The notes: generated from the letters alone by a model not told the origin. A stretch of 20,305 bases of DNA from Dehalococcoidia bacterium (GCA_012270805.1 JAAXHR010000266.1:1-20305); one strand, 5' to 3'. Counted from the stretch's first letter, positions 1 to 8,216 are shown. Translations and numbers: made by a program.

Positions 1-410
1 CCGCGCACGTTCAGGTATCCGTCGCGTTGATTCAATACGCTCCTTGAAAGCAATGTCTGCGCCACATCGATCCCATACCGTCCAAACTCGCCTTTGTACA
101 ACGCGATCACGTCTACCTGCCCGATCGCCGCCGCTGCCTGACGGGCCGTCACGTTACGTCGTCGCAGCCTCGCACGACTCTTCGGACTTCTGTTGATCAG
201 AGTGTCCATGCCAGCTCCCACCGCGCCCGAAGATACGATCACCACTTCCAACCCCGAACGATGCACCCCCGCAATCTGCCTCACAAGATCGCTGATTGTC
301 TCGATGTCTAGCTTCCCTGCATCCCGGGTAACGATATTCGTGCCCAACTTGAACACAGCACGCCTAACCGCGCGCTTATCCGGGTTTGTCGAAGCAGAAA
401 GACGCGTCAT
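1..410 (-). CDS. proB: Glutamate 5-kinase, N-terminal part (cut by left edge)
   Basis: Glutamate 5-kinase phosphorylates the gamma-carboxyl of L-glutamate with ATP, the first step of proline synthesis in the cytoplasm. The visible 136 residues begin at ATG 410 and run off the window. They carry the amino-acid-kinase opening (KLGTN at residues 21-25), the nucleotide/substrate loop VSSGAVGAG (59-67), RQAAAAIGQ (90-98), the YGIDVAQTLLSR segment (112-123) and YLNVR at the edge, all in ProB order. The ATG is preceded by no Shine-Dalgarno sequence but by a perfect TATAAT 7 nt upstream, so a leaderless message is likely. The gene is divergent from mfd across a 134-bp gap. Whether a C-terminal PUA domain is present, and whether proA follows, cannot be seen. 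Family assignment is secure. Confidence 0.93.
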   Translation of the reverse strand, partial: MTRLSASTNPDKRAVRRAVFKLGTNIVTRDAGKLDIETISDLVRQIAGVHRSGLEVVIVSSGAVGAGMDTLINRSPKSRARLRRRNVTARQAAAAIGQVDVIALYKGEFGRYGIDVAQTLLSRSVLNQRDGYLNVR

Positions 411-417
411 AGGTGAG

Positions 418-423
418 ATTATA
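418..423 (-). promoter_or_regulatory. Probable -10 element of proB
   Basis: Read on the minus strand this is a perfect TATAAT, separated from the proB ATG by only 7 nt (ctcacct). Transcription from it would start at or next to the A of the ATG. I see no good -35 hexamer at 16-18 bp. The rest of the proB/mfd gap (424-544) is AT-rich. It holds a TAGAAT at 485-490 on the plus strand that could serve mfd, without a convincing -35. Confidence 0.5.
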
Positions 424-544
424 AAGTTGTCGACTTTCCGTGAATTTGCTTTGCGTCGCCTTCTATACCTCACGACTAAAACGATAGAATCGAGTCTCGA
501 CGCACGCCCGCAACGTTTTGCGGGCTATTAGCGCGCGTAATGGC

Positions 545-3500
545 ATGTCGTCAACACCGCAACCATTCCTAACGACCCTTGCAGACCGTCTAGCCGGTAC
601 TACAGAGTTCGGCTCGATACGTAACACCCTCTCTCAACCTCGCACCAATGTGTCGACCATTTGCCCAGAGCCGGCAAATCCTTTCCTGATCGCCGCCGTT
701 TGGCGTAATCTCAAACTTCCGACGCTTGTTATTACCCCGAATCCTGACTCTGCGCAACGAATCGTCGATCAATTGCCCACCTGGACCGGCACCCCTGACA
801 TTGACGAGGACGGCTCGCCGATCCACCACTTCATCGAAACTGGCAGTATCCCTCTTGAACGCTACGAGCCAGACCGCGGCACCGCGCAACGCCGTCTGAT
901 GACACTCGATGCGCTCCGCCGATACTCTCCCGGAGAGCCTGAGCCGCCGTTGGTCGTTGCGTCCGTTCATGCCATCGCGGAAAAGACCGTCGAAAAACAC
1001 GCCTTTGACAGCATCATCCGAAAATTGCGTGTCGGCAACCGCATCGATTTAGCCGATACGATGCGGCATCTCACTGGTGCCGGATACGAAGTGCAACCCA
1101 CCGTCGAGCAACCCGGCACGATATCACGACGTGGCGGTATCATTGACATCTTCCCCTTAGGTACTGTCCATCCAGTTCGCATCGAACTGTTCGACGACGA
1201 AATCGACAGCATGAGGCTGTTCAACGTCGAGACTCAACGCTCGTTCGCGGATGTCGACGCTCTGCACATTGTCCCAGCACGCGAGGAGTTGCCAGTGTTC
1301 GTCGATCCGCAAGCGATCCGCGAATCGATAGCCGCGCTCAACACTGACAATATCGATTTCACACGACTGTCATCGCGACGCTTGACAGATGAACTGAACC
1401 TCGTGGCAGAAGGCGTTATCGACAGCGAACTCGCCTTCTACGCCGGATTTTTCAACCGCGGTTCTCTGTTCGACTACTTACCGCCAGAAACGATCATCAT
1501 CGCCGTGCGCCCCCGAATAATCTCGGAATCCGCATCTAGTATCGACCGACGTCTGGCGGAGGTACGACGCGTAAAAGAACGCCGCGGGGAAGTCCCCATC
1601 AACTTCCCTACCCAACACATGCTCTGGCCGGAGGTTGCACAATGCATCGAAACCATCGGCCTACGGCTAGAGATCGATCCGTTCGGGATCGACACACGCG
1701 ATCTAGGCAATAAACTACCCTTACCGATCAATCGACAACTAACCACGAACAGAATAGAGCCGAGTGCGCTCGACTTCGAAGAAGAACCCGTCAGCGCTGT
1801 CCTTGACGATCCCACTCTCGCGCTGCGACGCGCAATCGAGGACGATTCAACCCAAATCGTCGCCATAACCAGCCACGCCGTCCGCCTTTACGAACTCGCC
1901 CAGGAAGCGGGCATCGATTCCCGCTACGAAAGGCGATACATCGCCTCTGCTAACGAAGATGCCTCCGTAGTCATCGCCGAAGGCTACGCAACGTCTGGCT
2001 TCGATCTCGAGTTAGGCGACGAAGAGAACATTCGCATCCTGACCGATGCAGAAATCTTTGGTATCCGGCGTCAACGCCGTCGATCGCATCGACGCGCTGT
2101 GCGGCGCGGACCCCAACTCGAACAACTCCAACCCGGCGTTTACGTGGTCCATGTCGACCACGGCATCGCTAAATTCCTGGGCACTGAAACTAAGGAACCA
2201 GACGGCCGCGAACATCTGGTTCTCCAATACGCAAGAGACGACAGAGTATACGTGCCCACTGAGCACATCGACCGAATCCAGATCTACCAAGGTGGCGGCG
2301 AAACCGCACCCAAACTATCCAAATTGGGCACTCAGGAATGGCGTTCCGCACGCCGACGCGCCAAACGCGCCACTGAAATCGTGGCCAACGAACTCCTCAG
2401 CATCTACGCCGCCCGAATGCTGGCGAAAGGTATCCGAGCCGAGACCGACACCCCGTGGCAACACGTACTCGAAGCAAGCTTCCCCTTCGAAGAAACGCCT
2501 GACCAGCAAACTGCACTGCAAGATGTCAAAACGGATATGGAAGCCGACAAATCGATGGACCGCATCATCTGCGGCGATGTCGGTTTCGGAAAGACGGAGA
2601 TCGCACTCCGCAGCGCCTTCAAGGCTGTCCAAAACGGTCGTCAAGCCGCCGTGCTTGTGCCGACAACCCTACTGGCGCAACAGCACTACGACACCTTCAG
2701 GGAACGCCTAGCACCGTTTCCCGTCGCGGTCGATGTCATCTCACGCTTCCGATCTCGCGACGATCAGAAGGACATCCTCGAACGATTGGCGGCAGGCAGG
2801 ATCGACATCATCATCGGCACACACCGGTTGATTCAACGCGACATCGTCTTTAAAGACCTTGGACTGGTCGTTATCGACGAAGAACAAAAATTCGGTGTCA
2901 AACACAAGGAGCACATGAAGAAGCTACGCGCCGCCGTCGACGTGTTGACCCTGTCCGCTACTCCCATTCCACGCACGCTTTACATGTCTATCGCTGGCAT
3001 CCGAGACATGAGCAACATGGAGACCGCACCGGAAGAGCGCTTGCCCGTCCGCACCTTCGTCTCCGAATCGAGCGACGACCTTATACGAGAAGCGATCCTG
3101 CGCGAACTCGATCGAGGTGGACAGGTCTTCTTCCTCCACAACCGCGTCAAGGGAATTGAACGCGTCTCCCGCCGCCTCCGTAACCTCGTACCCGAAGCAT
3201 CGTTCACAATCGGCCACGGACAGATGCCCGAAGGACAGCTCGAAACGGTCATTACAGAATTCGAACGCGGCGAGTACGACGTCCTAGTCTGCACTACCAT
3301 CATCGAAGCCGGTATAGACATGCCGAACGTCAACACGCTGATCGTTGACGATGCCGACCGCTTTGGATTAGCGCAACTACACCACATCCGAGGTCGGGTC
3401 GGACGCGGCGCTAAGCAAGGCTTCGCCTACCTGCTAGTTCAGCCCAACAAATCATTGACGGAAGAAGCCGATGCTCGACTGAACACTATTCTCGCGGCTA

Positions 3501-4282
3501 CTGAACTTGGATCCGGCTTCAAGATAGCCATGCGGGACCTCGAAATCCGTGGCATGGGCAACGTCATCGGATCCGAACAGAGCGGACACGTCGCAGCAAT
3601 CGGCCTCCACCTCTACACACAGCTTCTCTCCCAATCCGTGGAAGAACTGAAAAAGCGCATTGAACAGTCGCCCGACGGCGGAATCTCCAGCATTGAAACC
3701 GGACTCGCCAGTTCAAACAGCGTCCAGCCGCGTCCTGGCGAATACACAAATGGTGCAACCAACGGTCATACGCCAAAGCTGAATGACCGCTCCGACGACG
3801 AATGGCAACCTCCGAGTATGATCCGCGCCGACATCAGGCTTGGTATCGACGACAACGTTCCAACCGAGTACGTTGAGGACCTCGCTCAAAGGCTATCCTT
3901 CCACCAACGGCTCTCTTGGGCCAGCAGCGAGCAGGAGATCGCTGAACTCCGCGACGAACTCCGCGACCGATATGGCCCGATCCCAGACAGCGTGGAGGGC
4001 CTGCTCGAAACCGCACGCATTCGATTGCTCGCCGAACAAGCGGATTGCGCATCCGTCCGAGCAAACGGGGAACGCGCACGCATCATCATGAACTCGCCCG
4101 TAGGCGGTGCAAAAACCCAACTGCAACGCCTACTCGGCCCCCAAGCGCGCGTCGGCAACACCCAGATTGTCGTCGAAGCCGATAAAGGCATGGATGAGCA
4201 CGAGTTCGTCGAAGAGATCGCCGCCATCCTCGAAACCATCCGCAACTTCAAACAGCGCGTTATGGCGCTGCTCAGCGCGTGA
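545..4282 (+). CDS. mfd: Transcription-repair coupling factor Mfd
   Basis: Mfd is a DNA translocase that removes RNA polymerase stalled at lesions and recruits UvrA for nucleotide excision repair. The 1245-residue product matches the family's usual 1100-1200 or slightly more. Order of parts: UvrB-like N-terminus (GGIIDIFPLGT near 197), RNA-polymerase-interacting CarD-like domain starting LQPGVYVVHVDHGIAKF at 528, Walker A GDVGFGKTE (677-685, K683), DEEQ box (778-781), SATPIPRT motif, GRVGRG motif VI (950-955), the translocation motif IRGMGNVIGSEQSGH, and a C-terminal D7-type domain. A hydrophilic, Asn/Ser/Pro-rich linker (about 1050-1088) separates helicase and D7 and is longer than I would expect. 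ATG 545 is preferred; an in-frame TTG at 518 would add nine residues with no clear ribosome site. It is followed 8 bp later by a palindromic repeat. Confidence 0.97.
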   Translation: MSSTPQPFLTTLADRLAGTTEFGSIRNTLSQPRTNVSTICPEPANPFLIAAVWRNLKLPTLVITPNPDSAQRIVDQLPTWTGTPDIDEDGSPIHHFIETGSIPLERYEPDRGTAQRRLMTLDALRRYSPGEPEPPLVVASVHAIAEKTVEKHAFDSIIRKLRVGNRIDLADTMRHLTGAGYEVQPTVEQPGTISRRGGIIDIFPLGTVHPVRIELFDDEIDSMRLFNVETQRSFADVDALHIVPAREELPVFVDPQAIRESIAALNTDNIDFTRLSSRRLTDELNLVAEGVIDSELAFYAGFFNRGSLFDYLPPETIIIAVRPRIISESASSIDRRLAEVRRVKERRGEVPINFPTQHMLWPEVAQCIETIGLRLEIDPFGIDTRDLGNKLPLPINRQLTTNRIEPSALDFEEEPVSAVLDDPTLALRRAIEDDSTQIVAITSHAVRLYELAQEAGIDSRYERRYIASANEDASVVIAEGYATSGFDLELGDEENIRILTDAEIFGIRRQRRRSHRRAVRRGPQLEQLQPGVYVVHVDHGIAKFLGTETKEPDGREHLVLQYARDDRVYVPTEHIDRIQIYQGGGETAPKLSKLGTQEWRSARRRAKRATEIVANELLSIYAARMLAKGIRAETDTPWQHVLEASFPFEETPDQQTALQDVKTDMEADKSMDRIICGDVGFGKTEIALRSAFKAVQNGRQAAVLVPTTLLAQQHYDTFRERLAPFPVAVDVISRFRSRDDQKDILERLAAGRIDIIIGTHRLIQRDIVFKDLGLVVIDEEQKFGVKHKEHMKKLRAAVDVLTLSATPIPRTLYMSIAGIRDMSNMETAPEERLPVRTFVSESSDDLIREAILRELDRGGQVFFLHNRVKGIERVSRRLRNLVPEASFTIGHGQMPEGQLETVITEFERGEYDVLVCTTIIEAGIDMPNVNTLIVDDADRFGLAQLHHIRGRVGRGAKQGFAYLLVQPNKSLTEEADARLNTILAATELGSGFKIAMRDLEIRGMGNVIGSEQSGHVAAIGLHLYTQLLSQSVEELKKRIEQSPDGGISSIETGLASSNSVQPRPGEYTNGATNGHTPKLNDRSDDEWQPPSMIRADIRLGIDDNVPTEYVEDLAQRLSFHQRLSWASSEQEIAELRDELRDRYGPIPDSVEGLLETARIRLLAEQADCASVRANGERARIIMNSPVGGAKTQLQRLLGPQARVGNTQIVVEADKGMDEHEFVEEIAAILETIRNFKQRVMALLSA

Positions 4283-4290
4283 AAGCTATC

Positions 4291-4315
4291 GTCATTCCCG
4301 CGCAGGTGGGAATCC
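4291..4315. repeat. ATTCCC-N8-GGGAAT palindromic repeat element
   Basis: A 6-bp perfect inverted repeat, ATTCCC (4294-4299) and GGGAAT (4308-4313), flanks the 8-nt core GCGCAGGT. It starts 8 bp after the mfd stop. The layout is that of the small dispersed repeat typified by dRS3 of Neisseria; similar GTCATTCCCGCG...GGGAATCC elements occur intergenically in many bacteria. It may fold in RNA and serve as an mfd 3' end, but there is no T-run. A degenerate relative lies at 15188-15207. Confidence 0.6.
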
Positions 4316-4388
4316 AAAATGGTGGTAAAACATAGAACCGCTGGACGATCCTAATCGGATAATACGTGATACTCACAGGACAATCGAA

Positions 4389-5576
4389 ATGAGTACCGAA
4401 CCACAACTTTTCCGAGTCGATCCCGTAAGTAAGGAATCGAAGAAGGTTACCCAGGTAGATTTCTCCAGTCTCGGGTTGCAAGAACGTACGGACATCCAGG
4501 AATGGATCGCCGACAACCCCGGCATACTTGGCGAAGACTTGCTGATCATCGCCAAAGAGTTCAGCGACTTCGACGAGACAAACGATCGCTTGGACTTGCT
4601 CGCAGTCGATCCAGACGGCAAGCTCGTAATCATAGAGTTGAAGCGTGATTACAGCGGCGTTGACGCTCACTGGCAAGCCATCAAGTACGCAAGCTACTTG
4701 CGACATACAACGCCACAACAAGTAATAGGACTACTCGAGGCGCACGAAGAAATATCCGCATCCGATGCCGAGGAACGACTGATCGAACACACAAGTTCGG
4801 ACACTCTCGAAAATCTGAACGTTGACCAGCGCATCATTCTCGCCAGCCATAGATTTGCGCGGGAAGTGACTTCGGCTGTCCTTTGGTTGAACGAAAAAGC
4901 ACTAGATGAAAATCTCATCACTTGTATTCAATTGATACCGCACCAAGACGGTGACACTCTGTACGTGCAGAGCAACACAATCATCCCGGTCCCTGGAACC
5001 GAACGGTACACCGTGCAAATCAGTGTAAGCGACGACGATGAATCATCCCGCAGCGCCGGTTTGCGGGTGAACCGGCGTACGCGTAACCGAAACGACGAAA
5101 TCACTCAGTTTATGCGTAATGTCGAAGCACGCACTTTGGAAAGGTTACCTAACGAGTTGAAAACCGACAGCAATTATGGATGGGCCAGAGGCGACAACCC
5201 CAGATACTACTCGATGTGGTACGAGAACCGATTTCCTTGGAAGAGCGTGCAGTTCAGTTATGTGATGAACGTTTATGTCAGTGCCGAAGGCAGATTCAAC
5301 GTTGCCAATTACTTCGAAATGTACAAGCGATACCTTCGCAATCAGCTGAATTACACCGACGATGATATAGCCCAGTTGAAGCGTTCTCTTGAAGGTTCCA
5401 CAGAGTACCGAATCCTAGAGACTAGAATCCTTCGACCCGGAGACGTTGTCGTTGAAGGCGCAATCGAATTAGACGTCAGTCTCGTTGAACAGACCGCGAC
5501 CTCGCTTGTGAGGATGATCGAGACCTTTACTCCTAAAATCGAGGAGTTTGTATCTTCTCACCGTGCCGACGGGTGA
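4389..5576 (+). CDS. PD-(D/E)XK nuclease-like protein (NucS C-terminal/DUF91 type)
   Basis: A 395-residue protein whose N-terminal third has the NucS/DUF91-type nuclease layout: E37 in the first helix (TDIQEWIADNP), D69 in DRLDLLAVD, E83-x-K85 in VIIELKRD, and Q96-x3-Y100 in the following helix. All the expected PD-(D/E)XK residues are present, so metal-dependent DNA cleavage is plausible. The first ~110 residues resemble a family of stand-alone proteins with RLDLLA...ELK/ENK...WQALKYASY motifs, some of which carry a DUF4268 tail. I do not recognise the C-terminal 230 residues (aromatic-rich, WYENRFPWKSVQF near 275). No NucS N-terminal domain is seen, so it is probably not the mismatch nuclease NucS. 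ATG 4389 has AGGA 8 nt upstream. Its composition is less C-biased than its neighbours, which hints at acquisition. Function unknown. Confidence 0.75.
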   Translation: MSTEPQLFRVDPVSKESKKVTQVDFSSLGLQERTDIQEWIADNPGILGEDLLIIAKEFSDFDETNDRLDLLAVDPDGKLVIIELKRDYSGVDAHWQAIKYASYLRHTTPQQVIGLLEAHEEISASDAEERLIEHTSSDTLENLNVDQRIILASHRFAREVTSAVLWLNEKALDENLITCIQLIPHQDGDTLYVQSNTIIPVPGTERYTVQISVSDDDESSRSAGLRVNRRTRNRNDEITQFMRNVEARTLERLPNELKTDSNYGWARGDNPRYYSMWYENRFPWKSVQFSYVMNVYVSAEGRFNVANYFEMYKRYLRNQLNYTDDDIAQLKRSLEGSTEYRILETRILRPGDVVVEGAIELDVSLVEQTATSLVRMIETFTPKIEEFVSSHRADG

Positions 5577-5717
5577 GCACCCCCTTCCTAGCGATCGGCC
5601 TGGTGACACGGCTGCTCAAGACGCGCATCGATTAACGGTTGAGGTTGGTATAAAGTGGTGGTGCCGCGCGTGTGTCAGCGTTTGTATGCATCGAATCAGC
5701 CAACTCGGACTCGCAAA

Positions 5718-7112
5718 ATGAACGTTATCTGGATCACTGCCGACACTTTTCGACGAGATCAGTTAGGAGCGTACGGAAACAAGGTCATCCACACTCCCGT
5801 CCTCAACGCGCTGGCCGCAAAGGGCACCAGATTCGACAACCACTATGCATGCGGCTTCCCAACGATGCCTACACGCGCCGACCACCACACTGGTCAGTGG
5901 ACGATGTCTTTCATGGGTTGGGAGGCATTGCCCGGTCACGCTGTCACTCTTTCGCAGATCCTAGGTGAACAAGGCATCCACACTGCCGCAGTGATCGATA
6001 CACCTTTCTACACTCGAAGTGGGATGAACTACGACCGCGGTTTCCAGTCTTATTACTCCGTGCTCGGACAAGAAGGATCCGGCACGCGCGCTGCACAGAT
6101 CGGACACCACGAGTCGAGGGATGTAGTTGCCGATTGGCGCAAAGAGTCGGACCGCTGCGTCGCACGTACTATGACCCAAGCAGGGGATTGGCTCGAAAAA
6201 CACTATAAAGAAAAGTTTTTCCTCTACATCGACACATGGGACCCTCACGAGCCGTGGGACCCTCCTGCGTACTATGCCGAGTTGTACCAACCCGACTACG
6301 ACGGCAGCATAATCCAACCACCGTACGCCTATTGGCACGAGACCGACCACCTGACCGAACGCGACCTTGAGACCGCGTTCGCCTGCTACCGTGGCGAGAT
6401 CACCATGGTCGACACTTGGATCGGTTATCTGCTACGTAAAGTGCAGAATATGGGCATCCAGGACGACACTGCCATCATCTTCACCACCGATCACGGCTTC
6501 TACTTCGGTGAACACGGCGGACTCCTGGGCAAGATGCATTTTGGACACCGGTCAAACGGAAAGCGCTACTTCCATGGCGATCCGGATTCCATCTGGGACT
6601 TCTCGCCGCTCTACGAAGAGTTAGTGCACATCCCGCTCCTCATTCATGTCCCCGGAGTTGCGCCCGGTTCGTACGACGGGTTCTCCGCCGCTCTAGATGT
6701 CATGCCCACGGTTCTCGAAATCATGGGACGCGACGTTCCGTCCCATGTTCAGGGTCAATCACTGATGCCAGCCATGCGCGACGCTAAACACCCGCAAGCG
6801 CGCGACTTCGCAGTATCCACCATCCCATTCGCGAACGCCGATGACACTATACGTTCCGTAGACAACGTCGAACGCAGCATGTCAGCGTCACAAGTCACCA
6901 CTGTAACCAGCGGCGGCTACTCATTCCTCTACTCCATGGACCCAGGCCGCTCACAACTCTTCCACCTGCCAACTGACCCTGGCCAGCAAACCGACATCAT
7001 CAGCGCCAACATGGACACCGCTCGCGAACTTCACCAGCTCCTCTTGAAATTCATGCGAGACACTAACGTGCCCCAACGGCTGATAGACACACGGTTGGAA
7101 TTGAGGATGTGA
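5718..7112 (+). CDS. Sulfatase-like hydrolase with Thr at the FGly position
   Basis: A 464-residue alkaline-phosphatase-superfamily protein of sulfatase type. It opens MNVIWITADTFRRDQLGAYG, with D9 as a metal ligand. The C-terminal metal pair is D258-H259 in IIFTTDHGF, followed by GEHGGLLGKMHFGHR, as in sulfatases. The signature that should read C/S-x-P-x-R is T49-M50-P51-T52-R53, followed by ADHHTG. The Cys or Ser that is converted to formylglycine is therefore replaced by Thr. Cys45 lies four residues earlier, outside the motif. Thr is the nucleophile in nucleotide pyrophosphatase/phosphodiesterase relatives, so phosphodiester or phosphonate-ester cleavage is as likely as sulfate-ester cleavage. 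No signal peptide, so cytoplasmic. ATG 5718 is chosen because it directly opens the core strand; a GTG at 5655 would add 21 poorly conserved-looking residues. A TATAAA at 5649-5654 could be its -10. Confidence 0.85.
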   Translation: MNVIWITADTFRRDQLGAYGNKVIHTPVLNALAAKGTRFDNHYACGFPTMPTRADHHTGQWTMSFMGWEALPGHAVTLSQILGEQGIHTAAVIDTPFYTRSGMNYDRGFQSYYSVLGQEGSGTRAAQIGHHESRDVVADWRKESDRCVARTMTQAGDWLEKHYKEKFFLYIDTWDPHEPWDPPAYYAELYQPDYDGSIIQPPYAYWHETDHLTERDLETAFACYRGEITMVDTWIGYLLRKVQNMGIQDDTAIIFTTDHGFYFGEHGGLLGKMHFGHRSNGKRYFHGDPDSIWDFSPLYEELVHIPLLIHVPGVAPGSYDGFSAALDVMPTVLEIMGRDVPSHVQGQSLMPAMRDAKHPQARDFAVSTIPFANADDTIRSVDNVERSMSASQVTTVTSGGYSFLYSMDPGRSQLFHLPTDPGQQTDIISANMDTARELHQLLLKFMRDTNVPQRLIDTRLELRM

Positions 7113-7413
7113 GAGATGCTCTGATCATCGCTTATTAGGACTCGTCTCAACCAATGTCGCTCAACTCGTCTAATGCGATCAGCCATATCTCATCAATCGC
7201 TCAAACCCAACCCCTCTTCACGAATCGCATCCTAAATCGTCAACGACATCATCGAAACAGTGAAACTCTGAAACTCATTCGCAATCGCGATGCTGATTGC
7301 TACTGGAAAGTGGAAAGTGAATGGGTCGTGTTTCTTGGAGTTACGCGAAGAAATGATCTCGCCCGAGAGGCTTTCCTATCGGCGGCCTGGAATGGCGTCC
7401 CGCTAAGTGTTAC
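7113..7413. other. Intergenic stretch without a recognisable gene
   Basis: About 300 bp between the convergent sulfatase-like gene and vapC. I read all frames and found no recognisable protein, remnant, tRNA or transposon end. An open frame from 7154 runs into the 3' end of vapC on the opposite strand, but it has no ribosome site or recognisable motif. The only structure is the hairpin at 7399-7423. Confidence 0.5.
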
Positions 7414-7423
7414 TCACAGCGGG
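7399..7423 (-). terminator. Hairpin at the 3' end of vapBC
   Basis: On the minus strand CCCGCT-GTG pairs with CAC-TT-AGCGGG: a 9-bp stem with a 2-nt bulge and the loop AGTAA. It overlaps the vapC stop codon (7414-7416). There is no T-run after it, so it is either a weak intrinsic terminator or an RNA-stabilising 3' end. Confidence 0.4.
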
Positions 7424-7839
7424 TTACGCCACCTCAGTCCAGGGAACCGGGCAAAGTCACTGTCGTTCGTGTGGACTTCCGCCTGATATTCCATCGCGAG
7501 AGCCGCGATATGCGCGTCAGTCACCAAGTTGCCGCCCACCCCTGCAGCCTCCAAGTTTGCTCGGAACAGCGATAGATGGTTTGCTCCGGGGTGAACTGTG
7601 ACAACATGAGGAAAATCGAACCATTCGTTCACAGCATCGATCGCCAATGAAGGCGCTAACGAGTTATGCGATACATTCCGATGTGTGATAATCCGAACGA
7701 AACCGCTAATAACAACCCAACTCAAGCCAACCCGCTCCGAACCGTTTAGCAACCGTTCCCACCACTCCTTAGCAACACCGTGCTCCGGTGCTTCGTCACG
7801 ATACGCGTAAACCAGCAAGTTGATATCAGGGACGATCAA
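7414..7839 (-). CDS. vapC: VapC-type PIN-domain toxin ribonuclease
   Basis: A 141-residue PIN-domain protein, the size of VapC toxins, which are Mg-dependent RNases that cut tRNA or rRNA when freed from their antitoxin. The acidic residues are D5 (VPDINLLVYAY), D108 (VTDAHIAALA) and D126/D128 in TNDSDFARFPGLRWRNPL. That C-terminal ending is typical of the mycobacterial-type PIN subfamily. The glutamate usually near residue 42-46 is not obvious (VVISGFVRI), as in several members of that subfamily. The start is TTG at 7839. It overlaps the vapB stop as TTGA, with AGGA about 11 nt upstream, so translation is coupled and probably weak. No methionine codon is available near the conserved first strand, so the TTG start is well supported. 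Confidence 0.88.
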   Translation of the reverse strand: MIVPDINLLVYAYRDEAPEHGVAKEWWERLLNGSERVGLSWVVISGFVRIITHRNVSHNSLAPSLAIDAVNEWFDFPHVVTVHPGANHLSLFRANLEAAGVGGNLVTDAHIAALAMEYQAEVHTNDSDFARFPGLRWRNPL

Positions 7840-8096
7840 CTCGAGCTTTTCCTGAGGAAGTCCTCTACTTCCAGTTGGTCTACGAGCTGATTGAGTTTTA
7901 AAGGATCCACCCCCGGCGCGAACCCGCCGGGAAACGGTTTGACTTTGAAAGGCTTTCGTGGTTTCTCATTAGCCCTCGGCGACATTCCGCGCCGCAACGT
8001 CTCATTCACCACCTGCTTGAATGATTTCTCATGGAGCCTGCTCTGCTCCTTCAAGAAATCGGCGATGTCGTCATCGATTGTCAGTGTAGTTCTCAT
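7836..8096 (-). CDS. vapB: VapB-type ribbon-helix-helix antitoxin
   Basis: An 86-residue protein that begins MRTTLTIDDDIADFLKEQS, a ribbon-helix-helix DNA-binding start followed by two helices (to about residue 38). A Pro/Lys-rich linker and an acidic C-terminal segment (LVDQLEVEDFL, about 71-81) follow and would wrap the toxin. Its role is to neutralise VapC and, with it, repress the shared promoter. ATG 8096 is chosen because it opens the RHH strand directly and sits 7 nt after a TATGAT box. ATGs at 8105 and 8108 lie inside that promoter box and would not be transcribed from it. The stop overlaps the vapC start by four bases. Confidence 0.85.
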   Translation of the reverse strand: MRTTLTIDDDIADFLKEQSRLHEKSFKQVVNETLRRGMSPRANEKPRKPFKVKPFPGGFAPGVDPLKLNQLVDQLEVEDFLRKSSS

Positions 8097-8100
8097 AAGA

Positions 8101-8139
8101 GACATCATAGTGCGTTGTAGATTTGATGTCAAGATGTCT
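8101..8139 (-). promoter_or_regulatory. vapBC promoter and overlapping operator palindromes
   Basis: On the minus strand TTGACA (8132-8127), a 17-bp spacer and TATGAT (8109-8104) form a near-consensus sigma-70 promoter. The -10 box ends 7 nt before the vapB ATG, implying a leaderless transcript. A perfect inverted repeat, GACATCA (8101-8107) and TGATGTC (8124-8130), with centres 23 bp apart (about two helical turns), lies across the -10 and -35 boxes. A second pair, AGACATC (8100-8106) and GATGTCT (8133-8139), offers a further half-site. This is what an autorepressing RHH antitoxin would bind. Confidence 0.75.
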
Positions 8140-8216
8140 ATATCTCGCCGTTGCTTTCCCGTGTGGCAACGCATAATGAAATCTGATGCAACGTTAACGC
8201 TCTAAAGCTAAAGCCC

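Noticed and set aside
518..544. TTG start nine codons upstream for mfd
   Set aside because: No ribosome site precedes it and the added residues do not look like a conserved Mfd N-terminus; ATG 545 is simpler.
5655..5717. GTG start 21 codons upstream for the sulfatase-like gene
   Set aside because: The TATAAA box overlaps this GTG (5649-5657), and ATG 5718 opens exactly at the first core strand.
7154..7486. Possible 110-residue gene on the plus strand
   Set aside because: No ribosome site, no recognisable motif, and its end runs antisense through the 3' part of vapC.
4389..8139. Defence island from the nuclease, sulfatase-like gene and vapBC
   Set aside because: The genes are on different strands with separate promoters and no further defence gene or mobile element, so grouping them is not supported.
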